In this document: positions 1-8,657 of the stretch, piece after piece
Numbering within the stretch: position 1 is the first letter of the stretch
Layout of the letters: every line of letters begins with the position of its first letter
Source of the DNA: an uncultured Propionibacterium sp.
Lineage (GTDB): Bacteria; Actinomycetota; Actinomycetes; Propionibacteriales; Propionibacteriaceae
Direction: 5' to 3'
Length of the DNA stretch: 64,000 bases
Assembly (NCBI GenBank): GCA_938036835.1
Contig: CALHWB010000040.1
Coordinates: 39,068-103,067 of the forward strand
The notes under the pieces: model-generated
Database searches by the model: none
What the model was told of the DNA's origin: nothing
The model's input: the letters and a program-made list of their open reading frames with translations, nothing else
Translations under genes and position numbers: made by a program

Positions 1-1
1 C

Positions 2-337
2 AAGGGAGCCAACCTGCAGCGACCGCTGTGGGCCTCGACCGGGGTGAAAAACCCCGGTTATGAAGACACGATGTACGTCAGCGAGTTGGTCGCCCGACCG
101 TGCGTGAACACCATGCCGGCCAGGACACTGGCCGCCTTCGCCGATCATGGCCTGGTCAGGGCGGACACCATCACCGGTACATATGCCGAGGCCGCGCGGA
201 CCATGTCGGAATTGCGCGCACTGGGAATCGAGGTGGATGCGGTGCTTGCGAAGCTCGAATCCGAAGGCGTCGACAAGTTCGTCGTCTCCTGGCACAAGCT
301 GGTCACCAGCATCACCGCAGCCCTGGGCAAGGTCTGA
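2..337 (+). CDS. tal: Transaldolase, C-terminal part (5' end outside window)
   Basis: Transaldolase moves a dihydroxyacetone unit between sedoheptulose-7-phosphate and glyceraldehyde-3-phosphate in the non-oxidative pentose phosphate branch. The reading frame is open from base 2 and carries the family segment KGANLQRPLWASTGVKNP, followed by the actinobacterial C-terminal end with EGVDKFVVSWHKL. About 111 residues are visible, roughly the last third of the usual 370; the Schiff-base lysine lies upstream of the window. The stop is 2 nt before the zwf start, so the gene is the upstream member of a tal-zwf-opcA-pgl operon. The truncation is only the window edge. Confidence 0.93.
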   Translation, partial: KGANLQRPLWASTGVKNPGYEDTMYVSELVARPCVNTMPARTLAAFADHGLVRADTITGTYAEAARTMSELRALGIEVDAVLAKLESEGVDKFVVSWHKLVTSITAALGKV

Positions 338-339
338 GA

Positions 340-1881
340 GTGGATATCAAGGTGAATGGCAACGAGTGGGCCAATCCGCTGCGCGATCCCGCCGACCGCC
401 GGCTCCCCCGACTCGCCGGCCCCAGCGTCCTGGTGCTGTTCGGCGTCACCGGGGATCTAAGCCGCAAGAAACTGTTGCCGGCTATCTACGATCTGGCGAA
501 TCACGGTGCCCTGCCGCCGGGATTCGGACTGGTGGGATTCGCACGACGGGATTGGACCACTCAGCAGTTCACCACCGAGATCGAACGGCATGTCCGATCA
601 AACGCGCGCACTCCTTTCCGAGCGGAGGTCTGGCGGCAACTGGTGAACGGCATGGATTTCGTTCCGGGCAATTTCGACGAACCCGATGCCTTCGAACGGC
701 TTCGCCAAGCCTTGGAGCGCTTCGACCGGGACCACGGTACGGGCGGCAACCACGCCTTCTACCTGTCGATTCCGCCGAAATTTTTCGAAGCTGTCGTCGG
801 GCAATTGCACGATCACGGCCTGACCGATCAACGCCACGGTTGGAAACGTGCCATCATCGAGAAGCCATTCGGCCATGATCTAACCAGCGCCCGCGAACTG
901 AATGCCGTCGTATCGACGGCCTTCCCCGCGGAATCGGTCTTTCGCATCGACCATTACCTGGGCAAGGAGACCGTCCAGAACCTATTGGCCTTCCGATTCG
1001 CGAATATGATGTACGAGCCCTTGTGGAACCGGAACTTCGTGTCGGACGTGCAGATCACCATGGCCGAGGACATCGGGGTTGGTGGCCGCGCGGGGTACTA
1101 CGACGGGGTGGGCGCCGCCCGCGATGTGATCCAGAATCACCTATTCCAACTGATGGCGCTGACCGCCATGGAAGAACCCAACACCTTTGACCCTCGCGAT
1201 CTGCGCCGCGAGAAGGAGAAGGTTCTGGAGGCCGCCCTGGTGCCCGCCGGACTCGCCAGCCACTCGGCCAATGGGCAGTACGCCGGCGGCTGGCAAGGTG
1301 GCCGGCTAGTCAAGGGCTTCCTGGCAGAAGACGGCATGGATCCCGAATCCAGAACCGAGACCTTTGCCGCGATCCGGGTCGATATCGATTCGCGGCGCTG
1401 GGCAGGGGTCCCCTTCTATCTGCGAACCATTAAGCGGGCGCCGCGCCGGGTAACCGAGATCGCATTAAGCTTCCGGAGGACTCCGCACATGCCGTTCAAA
1501 CAGCCGGATATCGAGGCCCTCGGCGTGAATACGCTGGTGCTGCGCATCCAACCGAATGAGGGTATCGAGATGAACTTCGGCGCCAAGGTGCCGGGTAGCC
1601 TGACGGAGATCCGGCAGGTCAACATGGACTTCTCGTATACCGGATCATTCACCGAAACCAGCCCGGAGGCCTATGAGCGGCTGATTCTGGACGTCCTGCT
1701 GGGCGATCCACCGCTATTCCCCCAGCAACGCGAGGTCGAATTGAGCTGGCAGATCCTTGACCCGGTGCTGGCGCACTGGGCCGGCACCGGACGTCCCGAA
1801 CAGTACCCCGCCGGCACCTGGGGGCCGCGGTGCGCCCATGAAATGCTGGCCCGCGACGGTTTCTGCTGGCGGCGGCCCTGA
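340..1881 (+). CDS. zwf: Glucose-6-phosphate 1-dehydrogenase
   Basis: Oxidises glucose-6-phosphate to 6-phosphogluconolactone with NADP+, the entry step of the oxidative pentose phosphate pathway. The 513-aa product has the dinucleotide-binding motif GVTGDLSRKK near residue 35, EKPFGHD, and the active-site signature RIDHYLGKE. Length is normal. I chose the GTG at 340, 2 nt after the tal stop and preceded by AAGG; a second in-frame GTG at 352 is possible. The frame stays open upstream to 100, but that part lies in antisense to nothing conserved and overlaps tal. It is followed 9 nt later by opcA, whose product assists this enzyme. Confidence 0.96.
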   Translation: MDIKVNGNEWANPLRDPADRRLPRLAGPSVLVLFGVTGDLSRKKLLPAIYDLANHGALPPGFGLVGFARRDWTTQQFTTEIERHVRSNARTPFRAEVWRQLVNGMDFVPGNFDEPDAFERLRQALERFDRDHGTGGNHAFYLSIPPKFFEAVVGQLHDHGLTDQRHGWKRAIIEKPFGHDLTSARELNAVVSTAFPAESVFRIDHYLGKETVQNLLAFRFANMMYEPLWNRNFVSDVQITMAEDIGVGGRAGYYDGVGAARDVIQNHLFQLMALTAMEEPNTFDPRDLRREKEKVLEAALVPAGLASHSANGQYAGGWQGGRLVKGFLAEDGMDPESRTETFAAIRVDIDSRRWAGVPFYLRTIKRAPRRVTEIALSFRRTPHMPFKQPDIEALGVNTLVLRIQPNEGIEMNFGAKVPGSLTEIRQVNMDFSYTGSFTETSPEAYERLILDVLLGDPPLFPQQREVELSWQILDPVLAHWAGTGRPEQYPAGTWGPRCAHEMLARDGFCWRRP

Positions 1882-1890
1882 GGAGCGAAC

Positions 1891-2796
1891 ATGGCAATCC
1901 GGATTGCAGACGCCGACGCCCGGCAGATCAACGAGACCCTCTTCGCGCTGCGCAAGGAAGGCAAGGCGGCCTCCGGTCAGGTGCTCACTCTGGTCATCAA
2001 TACCCCGGCCGAGGCACACGCCGAGGCCCTTGCCGAGGCTCGTGAAGCCGGGCAGATCCACCCATCGCGCATCCTGGTGGCGATTCATGGCCGGCACAAC
2101 GGCTCGGGGCTAAGCGCGACGGTGCACACCGCCAATTCCACCACCGAGGTGATCACGCTGGAATTGTCCGGCGCGGTGACCGAGCACGCCGACTCGGTCC
2201 TGCTACCCCTGCTGCTACCCGAGCTGCCGGTGGCTTGCTGGTGGCCCAGCAAACCACCCGAGAATCTGATCGGCTGCCCGATGAGAAACCTGACCAGCCG
2301 GTTCATCATCGATACCGCTAAAGCTACGGATCCGATCGCCAAGGTTCACCAGTTGGCACCCCGCCATACGACCGGAATCACCGATCTGGCCTGGACCAGA
2401 TTGACCCGTTGGCGGGCCCTGCTGGTGGCCGCACTCGACCAGATCCGAGTTCCGGTACGCGCCGCCCACCTGGCTGCCCCAATCCAGTCGTCCCCGGCGG
2501 AATTGCTGAGAGCCTGGTTGGAATCGCGGCTAGGCATCAGCGTGGATCGGCTCGATCCGATGTCCAACTACCCGGGACTGCATGCGGTGCAGTTGCTGAC
2601 CGATGCCGGCCCGGCGACGATACGCCGGATCTCGGCGACCGAGGCGGTGCTATCGCTGCCGGGCCAGCCGGATCGTCCCGTGGCGTTGGCCCGTCGCAGC
2701 ACCCAACAGTTGCTCAACGAGGAGCTCACCCGGCTGACCGGGGATGCGGCCTACGATGCGCTGATGGAGTACATCGCAGCCATGGACGCGAGGTGA
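1891..2796 (+). CDS. opcA: Glucose-6-phosphate dehydrogenase assembly protein OpcA
   Basis: OpcA is the partner needed for assembly or activation of G6PDH in Actinobacteria and Cyanobacteria. The 301-aa product matches the family layout: an N-terminal helical part with VIAIHGRH-like core (ILVAIHGRH), then LLLPELPVACWWPSKPP, and a C-terminal region with a conserved arginine-rich AxRRSTQQLLNEEL segment. A GAGGAG ribosome-binding site lies just before the ATG at 1891. It sits between zwf and pgl, as in most actinobacteria, which fixes the assignment. No transmembrane segment is apparent; the protein is cytosolic. Confidence 0.94.
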   Translation: MAIRIADADARQINETLFALRKEGKAASGQVLTLVINTPAEAHAEALAEAREAGQIHPSRILVAIHGRHNGSGLSATVHTANSTTEVITLELSGAVTEHADSVLLPLLLPELPVACWWPSKPPENLIGCPMRNLTSRFIIDTAKATDPIAKVHQLAPRHTTGITDLAWTRLTRWRALLVAALDQIRVPVRAAHLAAPIQSSPAELLRAWLESRLGISVDRLDPMSNYPGLHAVQLLTDAGPATIRRISATEAVLSLPGQPDRPVALARRSTQQLLNEELTRLTGDAAYDALMEYIAAMDAR

Positions 2797-2799
2797 AGT

Positions 2800-3540
2800 G
2801 TGAGCCTGCAACGTATCTTCCGCTATCGCTCCCCGGACGAGCTGGCCACCAGCATGGCCGGACGGCTGGTTCAACGGATCATTGATCTGCAAGCCACTCG
2901 CGATTGCGTCAATCTGGCTCTCACCAGTGGCAATACGGCATCCTCGATGTATGCCGCCTTCGGCATGCTCGCCCAGACGCCCAGCCTGGATCCTAACCGG
3001 CTGACGCTGTGGTGGTCGAGCGAACGCTATGTGCCGACCACCGATCCGCATCGCAACTCCACGCTGGCGTTGTCGTTGCTGGCCCGCAAGCTCTCGCTGG
3101 TGTCTTCCAATGTACACCCCATGCCCAGCACCACCGGCACCCGGGATCCGGATGAGGCCGCCTACATCTACGCGACCGAGATCGGTGACACCATATTCGA
3201 CATCTGCTTGTTGGGGTTGGGCCGCGACGGGCATGTCGCGGCCATCTACCCGGACCATCACAGCTTGACAGTTCAGCATGAAACCAGCCTGCTGGCGATC
3301 GGCGTGACCGACGCGCCGGTCCCACCCCTGGAACGAGTGACCCTGACCCTGAATACGATCAACCGGTCCAGTGAGGTCTGGCTGCTGGCCACCGGCACCG
3401 CGAAAGCAGACGTTGTGGCCCGGGCGGTGCAGCACGATCCGGTGTTGCCTGCCGGCCTGGTACACGGGGCAGAGGCCACCTACTGGTTTCTAGACGCTGC
3501 GGCAAGCCGCCGGCTGCGGTATCACCGCTGCGGCTTGTGA
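2800..3540 (+). CDS. pgl: 6-phosphogluconolactonase
   Basis: Hydrolyses 6-phosphogluconolactone, completing the oxidative half of the pathway begun by zwf. The 246-aa DevB/NagB-fold protein shows LTSGNTA near residue 42, the signature WWSSERYVP, and LGLGRDGHVAAIYP. The GTG at 2800 begins 3 nt after the opcA stop, so the genes are probably translationally coupled. The last codons and the stop lie in a GC-rich hairpin (CAAGCCGC at 3503 pairing with GCGGCTTG at 3530) that may help end transcription towards the convergent rbpA. Confidence 0.95.
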   Translation: MSLQRIFRYRSPDELATSMAGRLVQRIIDLQATRDCVNLALTSGNTASSMYAAFGMLAQTPSLDPNRLTLWWSSERYVPTTDPHRNSTLALSLLARKLSLVSSNVHPMPSTTGTRDPDEAAYIYATEIGDTIFDICLLGLGRDGHVAAIYPDHHSLTVQHETSLLAIGVTDAPVPPLERVTLTLNTINRSSEVWLLATGTAKADVVARAVQHDPVLPAGLVHGAEATYWFLDAAASRRLRYHRCGL

Positions 3541-3604
3541 CCCACCTGCAGATCGTCGGCAGGACATCGCGGGTTTGCGGCCGGCGGTCGAGCCGATTGC
3601 GGTT

Positions 3605-3961
3605 TCAGTAGATGACTTCGCCGCTGGAGCGCCGGGCCCGCAACAGCTCCAGCGCCTCGCTCAGGATCGCGACCGCCTCGGCGTCGCTGCGCCGCTCCTT
3701 CACATAGGCCAGATGGGTCTTGTAGGGGATATTGCGCCGCGGGGCCGGCGGATTCAACTGGTCGGTGCTGGCCGGCATGCCACAACGAGTGCATTCCCAT
3801 TCCTCGGGAATCTCGGCGTCCACCGCGAAGGCCGGGCGCGTTTCATGGCCGTTGACGCAGTAATAGCTGATCCTGATTCGTGGCGCCGAATCGCCCCGCT
3901 CGGCCTCACCCATTGGCCCTGCGCCCACTCGGCTACCCCTAATGGCGTTGCCACCAACCAC
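3605..3961 (-). CDS. rbpA: RNA polymerase-binding protein RbpA
   Basis: RbpA is an actinobacterial transcription factor that binds RNA polymerase with the primary sigma factor and stabilises the open complex. The 118-aa product has the basic N-terminal tail (RGSRVGAG), a zinc-ribbon-like core with a CVNGH and a CTRC pair, and the C-terminal sigma-interaction helix with YKTHLAYVKERRSDAEA. The GTG start at 3961 is preceded by a strong GAGGAG. It lies just after secG on the same strand, as in several actinobacteria. Length is normal for the family (110-125 aa). Confidence 0.93.
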   Translation of the reverse strand: MVGGNAIRGSRVGAGPMGEAERGDSAPRIRISYYCVNGHETRPAFAVDAEIPEEWECTRCGMPASTDQLNPPAPRRNIPYKTHLAYVKERRSDAEAVAILSEALELLRARRSSGEVIY

Positions 3962-4002
3962 TTCTACTCCTCAACCAGGGATAATTGAAATCTGTCGAAT
4001 GC

Positions 4003-4287
4003 TCACAGGTCGGGGCCGTAGATGCTGTAGAGCAGCAGCAGACCGATGATGCACAACACCCATAGCAAACCCACGATGATGGTCAGCCGGTCCAGATTGC
4101 GCTCAGCCACCGAAGTACCGCTCATGCCGGTGGTCATGCCGCCACCGAACAAATCGGACAGGCCACCGCCACGACCCTTGTGCAGCAGGATGAACAAGGT
4201 CAAAATCACACTGAGGACGACCAAGATGATCGACAGGGTCATGATCGGCCAGGCGATCAGCGGTACGAAGGTCACGCGGAGCATCAT
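4003..4287 (-). CDS. secG: Preprotein translocase subunit SecG
   Basis: SecG is the small membrane subunit of the SecYEG export channel. The 94-aa product has two transmembrane segments (about residues 17-37 and 70-90) separated by the typical HKGRGGGLSDLFGGG loop. An internal ATG at 4242 would give the more usual 79-aa length, but no ribosome-binding site is seen there, whereas GGTGAG precedes 4287; the start remains uncertain. It follows gap-pgk-tpiA on the same strand, the common actinobacterial order. Confidence 0.9.
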   Translation of the reverse strand: MMLRVTFVPLIAWPIMTLSIILVVLSVILTLFILLHKGRGGGLSDLFGGGMTTGMSGTSVAERNLDRLTIIVGLLWVLCIIGLLLLYSIYGPDL

Positions 4288-4382
4288 AACTCACCAGCCC
4301 GAACGCACCGAAACCGACGGCGCCGGCAAAGGCGAACGCCCCGGACCGGGTGGCCCGAGGCGTCCCTGAGGATCTCTGCCGA

Positions 4383-5174
4383 TCAGGCAGACCCGAGCAG
4401 ATCGTAGAAGCGCACGATGGCGGCGAACTCCTCGGCCTTTAGGCTGGCGCCACCGACCAGGCAGCCATCGACATCTGGCTGGGCCATGATTGCTCCGACA
4501 TTGCCGGCCTTAACCGAGCCGCCGTACTGAACCCGGATGGCATCGGCAACCGAATCGCCGTAGAGCTCGCGGATGGCCAGCCGAATAGCCCCGCAGACTT
4601 CCTGGGCATCCTCAGGGGTGGCCACCTCACCGGTGCCGATCGCCCAGATGGGTTCATAGGCGATGACCAGACCGGCCGCATCGGCGCCCGAAACATCGGC
4701 CAATGCCGCCCGCACCTGAGCCACCGTGTGCTCCACATGGCGCCCCTGTTTGCGCACCTCCAGCCCTTCGCCGACGCAGATGATCGGGGTCAGCCCGCTG
4801 CCCAGTGCCTTGATGGCCTTCGCGTTGACCACCTCGTCGGTCTCCCGGTGGTATTCGCGCCGCTCCGAATGGCCAACGATCACATAGCCGCAGTCGAGCT
4901 TAACCAGCATGGCCGCCGAGATATCGCCGGTATAGGCCCCATCATCGTGCTGCGACAGATCCTGGGCGCCAAGCTTGATGGGCAGCTTGTCGCCATCGAT
5001 GAGGGTCTGCACGGTCCGCAGATCGGTAAACGGTGGAATCACCACCGCTTCGCATTTGGCCGGATCGTATCGCTCATCGGCCAGCGTCCAGGCTAGTTTC
5101 TGGACGAGCCCAACCGCGTCGATATGGTTTAGGTTCATCTTCCAGTTACCCGCCATGATCGGGGTTCGGGTCAT
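4383..5174 (-). CDS. tpiA: Triosephosphate isomerase
   Basis: Interconverts dihydroxyacetone phosphate and glyceraldehyde-3-phosphate in glycolysis. The 263-aa TIM barrel has the substrate lysine in AGNWKMN (residues 8-14), the catalytic histidine in VIVGHSERR, the catalytic glutamate in AYEPIWAIGTG, and the phosphate loops GGSVKAGN and LVGGASL. Its ATG overlaps the pgk stop by 4 nt (ATGA), so it is the third gene of the gap-pgk-tpiA unit and is probably translationally coupled to pgk. Confidence 0.97.
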   Translation of the reverse strand: MTRTPIMAGNWKMNLNHIDAVGLVQKLAWTLADERYDPAKCEAVVIPPFTDLRTVQTLIDGDKLPIKLGAQDLSQHDDGAYTGDISAAMLVKLDCGYVIVGHSERREYHRETDEVVNAKAIKALGSGLTPIICVGEGLEVRKQGRHVEHTVAQVRAALADVSGADAAGLVIAYEPIWAIGTGEVATPEDAQEVCGAIRLAIRELYGDSVADAIRVQYGGSVKAGNVGAIMAQPDVDGCLVGGASLKAEEFAAIVRFYDLLGSA

Positions 5175-6394
5175 GACTGCGCTCCTTCCGCCTCCAGCAC
5201 CGACAGACCGGGCAACTGCTTACCCTCCAGGTACTCCAATGAGGCACCGCCGCCGGTGGAGATCCAGCCGAAACGATCGTCTGCATATCCCAGGTCGCGA
5301 ACGATAGCCGCCGAATCGCCGCCGCCGATCACGGTCAACCCATCGACCTCGGCGATTGCCCTGGCGACCGCGGCGGTACCATTTGCCAGGGCCGGGATCT
5401 CGGCAACCCCCATGGGTCCATTCCAGAACACCGTCCGTGCGCCACGAATGGTCTCGGCGAAGAGTGCCTCGGTTTCCGGCCCGATATCCAAGCCCTGCCG
5501 GTCGACCGGCATCTGGTCGGCGGCAACCACCTGCACCTCACCGATCACCTTCCGGGCCTCGAAGTCCATGCCGGAGGCCACCCGGACATCCACCGGCAGC
5601 AGAATCTGCTTGCCGGCGTCCTCAGCGGCCTTCAGATAGCCAACGCATTCGGTCACCTTCGAGTCATCCAGAATCGAGGCACCGACCTCATAGCCCTTTG
5701 CCTTGAGGAAGGTATAGGCCATGCCACCGCCGATCACCAGGGTGTCGGCTACCTTTAGCAGGTTGTCGATCACCGCCAGCTTGTCGGCTACCTTGGCCCC
5801 GCCCAGCACCACCACGAATGGTCGTTCGGGCTCGGTAGTGAGCTTGCTCAGCACCTCGACTTCCTTGGCGACCAGTTCGCCGGCCGCGGCCGGTAACAGC
5901 TTCGCGATGTCGTAGACCGATGCCTGCTTGCGGTGCACCACACCGAACCCGTCAGAAACGTACAACTCACCCAGCTCGGCATATTTCGCGGCCAGCTCGG
6001 CCCGCGCGGCCTCATCCTTGGACTCCTCGGCCGGCTCATAACGCACATTCTCGACCAGGCAGATCTGGCCTTCAGCTAGCCCAGCAGCCAGGGAATGGGC
6101 GGATTCGCCAACCACATCGGTAGCCAATTTGACCTCGGCGCCGAGCAGCTCACCTAGTCGCTTCGCAACCGGAGACAATGAGTACTTCGGATTGACCTGG
6201 CCCTTGGGGCGCCCCAGATGGGCCAGCACTATGGTCTTGGCGCCGGCAACTCGCAACTTGGTGAGAGTCGGCAGGGCCGCCTTGATGCGGCCATCATCGG
6301 TGATCACATCACCATCAAGCGGCACATTGAAATCGCAGCGGATTACGACTGCCTTGCCGCGGATGCTGTCCAGCCATTCGTGCACAGAGCGCAC
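5171..6394 (-). CDS. pgk: Phosphoglycerate kinase
   Basis: Transfers the acyl phosphate of 1,3-bisphosphoglycerate to ADP in glycolysis. The 407-aa protein has the N-terminal RCDFNVPLDG, the LAHLGRPKG substrate motif, GGAKVADKLAVIDNLL at the hinge, NGPMGV and the nucleotide-binding GGGDSAA near the C terminus. A GGAGGGATCC stretch lies just before the start codon at 6394. A strong hairpin lies between it and gap (6439-6472), so its level relative to gap may differ. Confidence 0.97.
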   Translation of the reverse strand: MRSVHEWLDSIRGKAVVIRCDFNVPLDGDVITDDGRIKAALPTLTKLRVAGAKTIVLAHLGRPKGQVNPKYSLSPVAKRLGELLGAEVKLATDVVGESAHSLAAGLAEGQICLVENVRYEPAEESKDEAARAELAAKYAELGELYVSDGFGVVHRKQASVYDIAKLLPAAAGELVAKEVEVLSKLTTEPERPFVVVLGGAKVADKLAVIDNLLKVADTLVIGGGMAYTFLKAKGYEVGASILDDSKVTECVGYLKAAEDAGKQILLPVDVRVASGMDFEARKVIGEVQVVAADQMPVDRQGLDIGPETEALFAETIRGARTVFWNGPMGVAEIPALANGTAAVARAIAEVDGLTVIGGGDSAAIVRDLGYADDRFGWISTGGGASLEYLEGKQLPGLSVLEAEGAQS

Positions 6395-6438
6395 AGTGGA
6401 TCCCTCCTGATTGGATTCGTCGACGGACGCGGTACGGA

Positions 6439-6472
6439 GCGGGGCGTGTCAGCCACAGCCGACACGCCCCGC
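6439..6472 (-). terminator. Strong hairpin between gap and pgk
   Basis: A perfect 12-bp GC-rich stem (GCGGGGCGTGTC at 6439-6450 with its complement at 6461-6472) encloses a 10-nt loop. It starts 24 nt after the gap stop on the transcribed strand. There is no clear U-tract, so it may be a partial terminator or an mRNA-processing or stabilising stem that sets the gap:pgk ratio. The role is inferred; the inverted repeat is directly visible. Confidence 0.55.
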
Positions 6473-6496
6473 CCGAACAACCGATCCGATTATTGA

Positions 6497-7501
6497 TCAG
6501 AGCTTGCTGCCGACCAGCTTGGCCAGATCGACCAACCGGTTCGAATAACCCCATTCGTTGTCGTACCACGACAGGATCTTGACCAAATCCCCGATGACCT
6601 TGGTGTAGGAGGCATCGAAGATACTGGAGTGCGAATCGCCCTGGATGTCGGCGACCACGATCGGATCCTCGGTGTAAGACAAGATGCCCTTCAGCGGGCC
6701 TTCGGCGGCGTCCTTGACCGCAGCGTTGACGGCCGCTACGCTGACTTCCTTGTTAGCCACAAAGCTGAGATCGGTGACCGATCCGGTGGGCACCGGAACG
6801 CGCAGCGCAAAGCCATCGAACTTGCCCTTCAGTTCCGGCAGCACCAGGGCCACCGCCTGAGCGGCGCCGGTCTTGGTGGGGATGATATTTACCGCGGCTG
6901 CCCGAGCGCGACGCAGATCCTTGTGCGGGCCATCCATCAGATTCTGATCGGCGGTGTAGGCATGCACGGTGGTCATCAGGCCGCGCTCAATGCCGAAGGT
7001 GTCGTTGAGCACCTTGGCCACCGGTGCCAGGCAGTTGGTGGTGCAGGAGGCATTCGAAATGATGTTGTGGGCAGCCGGGTCATAATCGCCATCGTTTACT
7101 CCCATCACCACGGTGATGTCCTCATTCTTCGCGGGAGCGGAGATGAGTACCTTCTTGGCGCCCGCCTTGATGTGCGCACCGGCGGCCGCAGCCTCGGTGA
7201 ACCGTCCGGTGGACTCGATCACGATGTCGACACCGAGCTCACCCCAAGGCAGCGCGGCAGGATCGCGCTCTGCAAGAACCTTCAGGGTGTGGCCGTCCGC
7301 GGTGATCGACTCTTCGTCGTAGGTGATCTCGCCGGGGAAGCGACCCAGGGTGGAGTCGTACTTCAGGAGAGTGGCGAGGGTCTTGTTATCGGTGAGGTCA
7401 TTGGCGGCCACAATCTCGATATCAGCACCCTGCTGTTTCGCGGCGCGATAGAAGTTGCGGCCGATGCGGCCAAAGCCATTGATGCCAACCTTGACGGTCA
7501 T
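6497..7501 (-). CDS. gap: Glyceraldehyde-3-phosphate dehydrogenase, type I
   Basis: Oxidative phosphorylation of glyceraldehyde-3-phosphate to 1,3-bisphosphoglycerate. The 334-aa protein begins with the Rossmann motif VGINGFGRIGR, has an aspartate at the end of the second strand (AANDLTD, residue 35) that suggests NAD+ preference, and the active-site ASCTTNC with catalytic Cys at about 153. The ATG at 7501 is preceded by GAAGGGGAT; an upstream ATG at 7552 would add 17 residues outside the family alignment. A long inverted repeat lies in the leader (7536-7571). Confidence 0.97.
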   Translation of the reverse strand: MTVKVGINGFGRIGRNFYRAAKQQGADIEIVAANDLTDNKTLATLLKYDSTLGRFPGEITYDEESITADGHTLKVLAERDPAALPWGELGVDIVIESTGRFTEAAAAGAHIKAGAKKVLISAPAKNEDITVVMGVNDGDYDPAAHNIISNASCTTNCLAPVAKVLNDTFGIERGLMTTVHAYTADQNLMDGPHKDLRRARAAAVNIIPTKTGAAQAVALVLPELKGKFDGFALRVPVPTGSVTDLSFVANKEVSVAAVNAAVKDAAEGPLKGILSYTEDPIVVADIQGDSHSSIFDASYTKVIGDLVKILSWYDNEWGYSNRLVDLAKLVGSKL

Positions 7502-7535
7502 AAAGTGATCCCCTTCAGAGATGCGGTGCCTGTAC

Positions 7536-7571
7536 CTGGGCACGAATACCAACTTTCTTGGTCGTGCCCAG
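7536..7571 (-). promoter_or_regulatory. Inverted repeat in the gap leader
   Basis: CTGGGCACGA at 7536-7545 is perfectly repeated in inverse orientation at 7562-7571, with a nested CCAA/TTGG pair around the loop CTTTC. The structure is 35 nt upstream of the gap start codon. It could be an operator for a dimeric regulator of glycolysis or an mRNA stem-loop. No factor is identified; the function is inferred from position. Confidence 0.5.
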
Positions 7572-7632
7572 TCTAACGGCTACTCACCGGCCTGGGGAGT
7601 TCCGGTACCAGTACAAAACGACTTTGGTCTAT

Positions 7633-8619
7633 TCAGTCCCGATCCGCCAGCATCTCGGGCGTCAGCGCCGCCGCCGTATTGGGAATGCCCCGCTCGGCAG
7701 CCGCCTTGTCGGCCAATGCCAGTAGCCGGCGGATCCGACCCGCTATGGCATCCTTGGTCAGCGGCGGATCGTGCAGCGCACCCAACTCCTCCAGGCTGAC
7801 CTGCTTGTGCGACACCCGCAGTTGACCGGCAGCCAACAGATGCTCGGGCACCTCAGTTCCCAGGATCTCCAGGGCGCGCGATACCCGCGCGCCGGCAGCG
7901 ACAGCCGCCCGGGCGGACCTACGGAGATTGGCATCATCGAAGTTTGCCAGGCGGTTAGCGCTGGCCCGTACCTCACGACGCACCCGGCGTTCTTCCCACT
8001 GAAGAACCGACTCATGGGCTCCCATTCGAGTCAGCAGGGCCGCGATCGCATCCCCATCGCGCACCACCACGCGATCGACCTGTCGGACTTCCCGCGCCTT
8101 TGCCGGGATATCCAGCCGCCGAGCGGCGCCCACCAGGGCCAGCGCCGCCTCGGAACTGGGACTGGTCACCTCGAGCGACATGGATCGACCGGGTTCGGTC
8201 AGCGAGCCGCGTGCCAGGAATGCGGCCCGCCACACGGCCACCTGCTCTTTCTGACCGGAACCCACCACCTGAGCGGGCAGCCCGCGGGCCGGCCTTCCCC
8301 GAGAATCGATCAACCCGGTCTGCCGGGCCAAGGCCTGAGCATCACGCATCATCCGCAGCACATAGCGGGTACCGCGCTTGATACCCGAGGAACTGATCAC
8401 CAGCAACTCCGACTCGAAGCCGTACAGGTCGGTGATGGCCTGCCGCAACCGGCGGGCAGCTCCACCGGCATCGAACTCGGCCTCGATCGCTATGCGTCCC
8501 CCGGCCAGATGCAGCCCACCGCTGAAACGCAGCATGGTGGCCACCTCGGCAATCCGAGTCGCAGGTCTCATGATCCGCACCGCCGCGAGTTCCGACTTCA
8601 CCTGTTGAGTCAATGCCAC
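7633..8619 (-). CDS. whiA: Sporulation/cell-division regulator WhiA
   Basis: WhiA is a DNA-binding protein of Gram-positive bacteria that couples growth to division; in Streptomyces it activates ftsZ and other division genes. The product (about 328 aa) has the N-terminal duplicated LAGLIDADG-like domain (VKSELAAV, ATMLRFSGGLHLAGGRI) and a C-terminal helix-turn-helix domain (SLEELGALHDPPLTKDAIAGRIRRL split across residues about 270-300). I chose the GTG at 8619 because the family begins at VALTQQVKSELA; a TTG at 8661 overlapping the yvcK stop, or an ATG at 8637, are alternatives. Third gene of rapZ-yvcK-whiA. Confidence 0.93.
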   Translation of the reverse strand: MALTQQVKSELAAVRIMRPATRIAEVATMLRFSGGLHLAGGRIAIEAEFDAGGAARRLRQAITDLYGFESELLVISSSGIKRGTRYVLRMMRDAQALARQTGLIDSRGRPARGLPAQVVGSGQKEQVAVWRAAFLARGSLTEPGRSMSLEVTSPSSEAALALVGAARRLDIPAKAREVRQVDRVVVRDGDAIAALLTRMGAHESVLQWEERRVRREVRASANRLANFDDANLRRSARAAVAAGARVSRALEILGTEVPEHLLAAGQLRVSHKQVSLEELGALHDPPLTKDAIAGRIRRLLALADKAAAERGIPNTAAALTPEMLADRD

Positions 8620-8657
8620 GCGGGCATCATTGCACATTCCCAACCGTTGTCGGCCGG

